From Rhodoferax sp. (GTDB lineage: Bacteria > Pseudomonadota > Gammaproteobacteria > Burkholderiales > Burkholderiaceae_C), in the NCBI GenBank assembly GCA_024236015.1, contig JACKLK010000010.1:62001-126000 (forward strand): 64,000 bases of DNA. The letters run 5' to 3'. The notes beneath the pieces were generated by a model. That model was given only the letters and a program-made list of their open reading frames with translations. It was not told the origin of the DNA and did not search any database. Positions within the stretch are counted from its first letter, which is position 1. Every line of letters starts with the position of its first letter. Both the position numbers and the translations under genes were made by a program. This document shows positions 63,611 through 64,000 of this stretch, piece after piece.

Positions 63611-64000
63611 ATGAGCCTGGACACCATCATCCATGCCGGTTTGCGTCAATACGATCGGCCCACGGTGGGTCTGGTATTGATGGGCGGCGGCGCGCGCACC
63701 GCCTACCAGGTCGGTGTCCTGCGCGCGCTCGCCGGGATGCTGCAGGCGCGTGCGGATGCGCCCCGCGGTTTTCCGTTCCAGGTGCTGGTGGGCACGTCGG
63801 CGGGTGCCATCAATGCGGCCTTCCTGGCCAGCCGCGCCATGCAGGGTCTGCAGGCATTCGAGCAGCTTGCGCAGTTCTGGCGCCGACTGCGCTCGTCGGA
63901 TGTGTTCGACCTCAATGTGCCGACCTGGGTGCGGTTCAGCCGCATCGCGGTCGCGCTCAGCCTGTCGCGCCATGCCCAGGCCAACGGCGCCATGATGGAC
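63611..64000 (+). CDS. Patatin-like phospholipase, 3' end cut by window
   Basis: The frame is open from ATG 63611 to the right edge (130 codons seen). The protein starts MSLDTIIHAGLRQYDRPTV and carries the patatin oxyanion loop LVLMGGGARTAYQVGVLRAL and the nucleophile elbow VLVGTSAGAINAAFLASRA (GTSAG). The catalytic Asp lies beyond the window. Likely an acyl hydrolase of membrane lipids or stored polymers. No strong Shine-Dalgarno sequence precedes the ATG. Confidence 0.85.
   Translation, partial: MSLDTIIHAGLRQYDRPTVGLVLMGGGARTAYQVGVLRALAGMLQARADAPRGFPFQVLVGTSAGAINAAFLASRAMQGLQAFEQLAQFWRRLRSSDVFDLNVPTWVRFSRIAVALSLSRHAQANGAMMD

Overview
The window is a chromosomal stretch of a GC-rich betaproteobacterium of the order Burkholderiales. 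Its gene neighbourhoods most resemble Alcaligenaceae (Bordetella/Achromobacter-type genomes): yhdP-nit, yajC-secD-secF, smg-dprA-LysM divergent from def-fmt, pgk-pyk-fba-purC, purE-purK-sua5, tsaB-rimI-UDG-pyrF, and proA-holA-lptE-leuS-exbD-exbB-dapB-bamE divergent from fur, followed by hprK-ptsN-hpf. This placement is inference from gene content and order. Coding density is very high, no gap between genes exceeds 300 bases, and I see no rRNA, tRNA, CRISPR array, prophage or insertion sequence. Both ends cut a gene: yhdP at the left and a patatin-like phospholipase at the right.

Layout. 1-8 kb: the C-terminal part of YhdP, a nitrilase-family amidase, a DctS/DctR-like two-component pair, and the lytic transglycosylase MltA, whose start codon overlaps head-to-head with that of a tiny membrane protein. 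8-16 kb: an Lrp-type regulator divergent from a fused indolepyruvate ferredoxin oxidoreductase, an M32 carboxypeptidase, and a cobalt-type nitrile hydratase operon (alpha, beta, accessory protein). 16-27 kb: Sec translocon accessory genes, a DUF1631 protein, smg, dprA, a LysM protein, def and fmt. 27-36 kb: azlC-azlD, then pmrA-pmrB-eptA (lipid A modification), pgk, pyk and two PAP2 phosphatases. 36-42 kb: fba and purine genes, with a CnoX-like thioredoxin and sua5. 42-51 kb: two PEP-CTERM surface proteins, dacB, an EamA exporter, tsaB-rimI-UDG-pyrF and an orphan Rieske oxygenase pair. 51-64 kb: a MATE exporter and the conserved housekeeping block that ends with the PTS-Ntr/hibernation genes.

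Most striking observation: a 62-nt repeat is inserted three times in tandem between the nitrile hydratase beta gene and its accessory gene, and once more between azlC and azlD. Each copy is a 21-codon open frame that starts on the stop codon of the preceding frame (ATGA or GTGA overlap). Each copy carries a strong GGAGG Shine-Dalgarno sequence just before the next start, so the whole array reads as an unbroken chain of four-base stop/start overlaps linking two real genes. It looks like a portable translation-relay element.

Other points of interest: direct-repeat PmrA-box-like sites in front of pmrA and of the PAP2/fba divergent region; four genes with a -10-like hexamer exactly six bases before the start codon and no Shine-Dalgarno (predicted leaderless mRNAs); a PEP-CTERM protein with a Cys/Gln pair resembling an internal thioester domain; and a small open frame that fills the yajC-secD gap.
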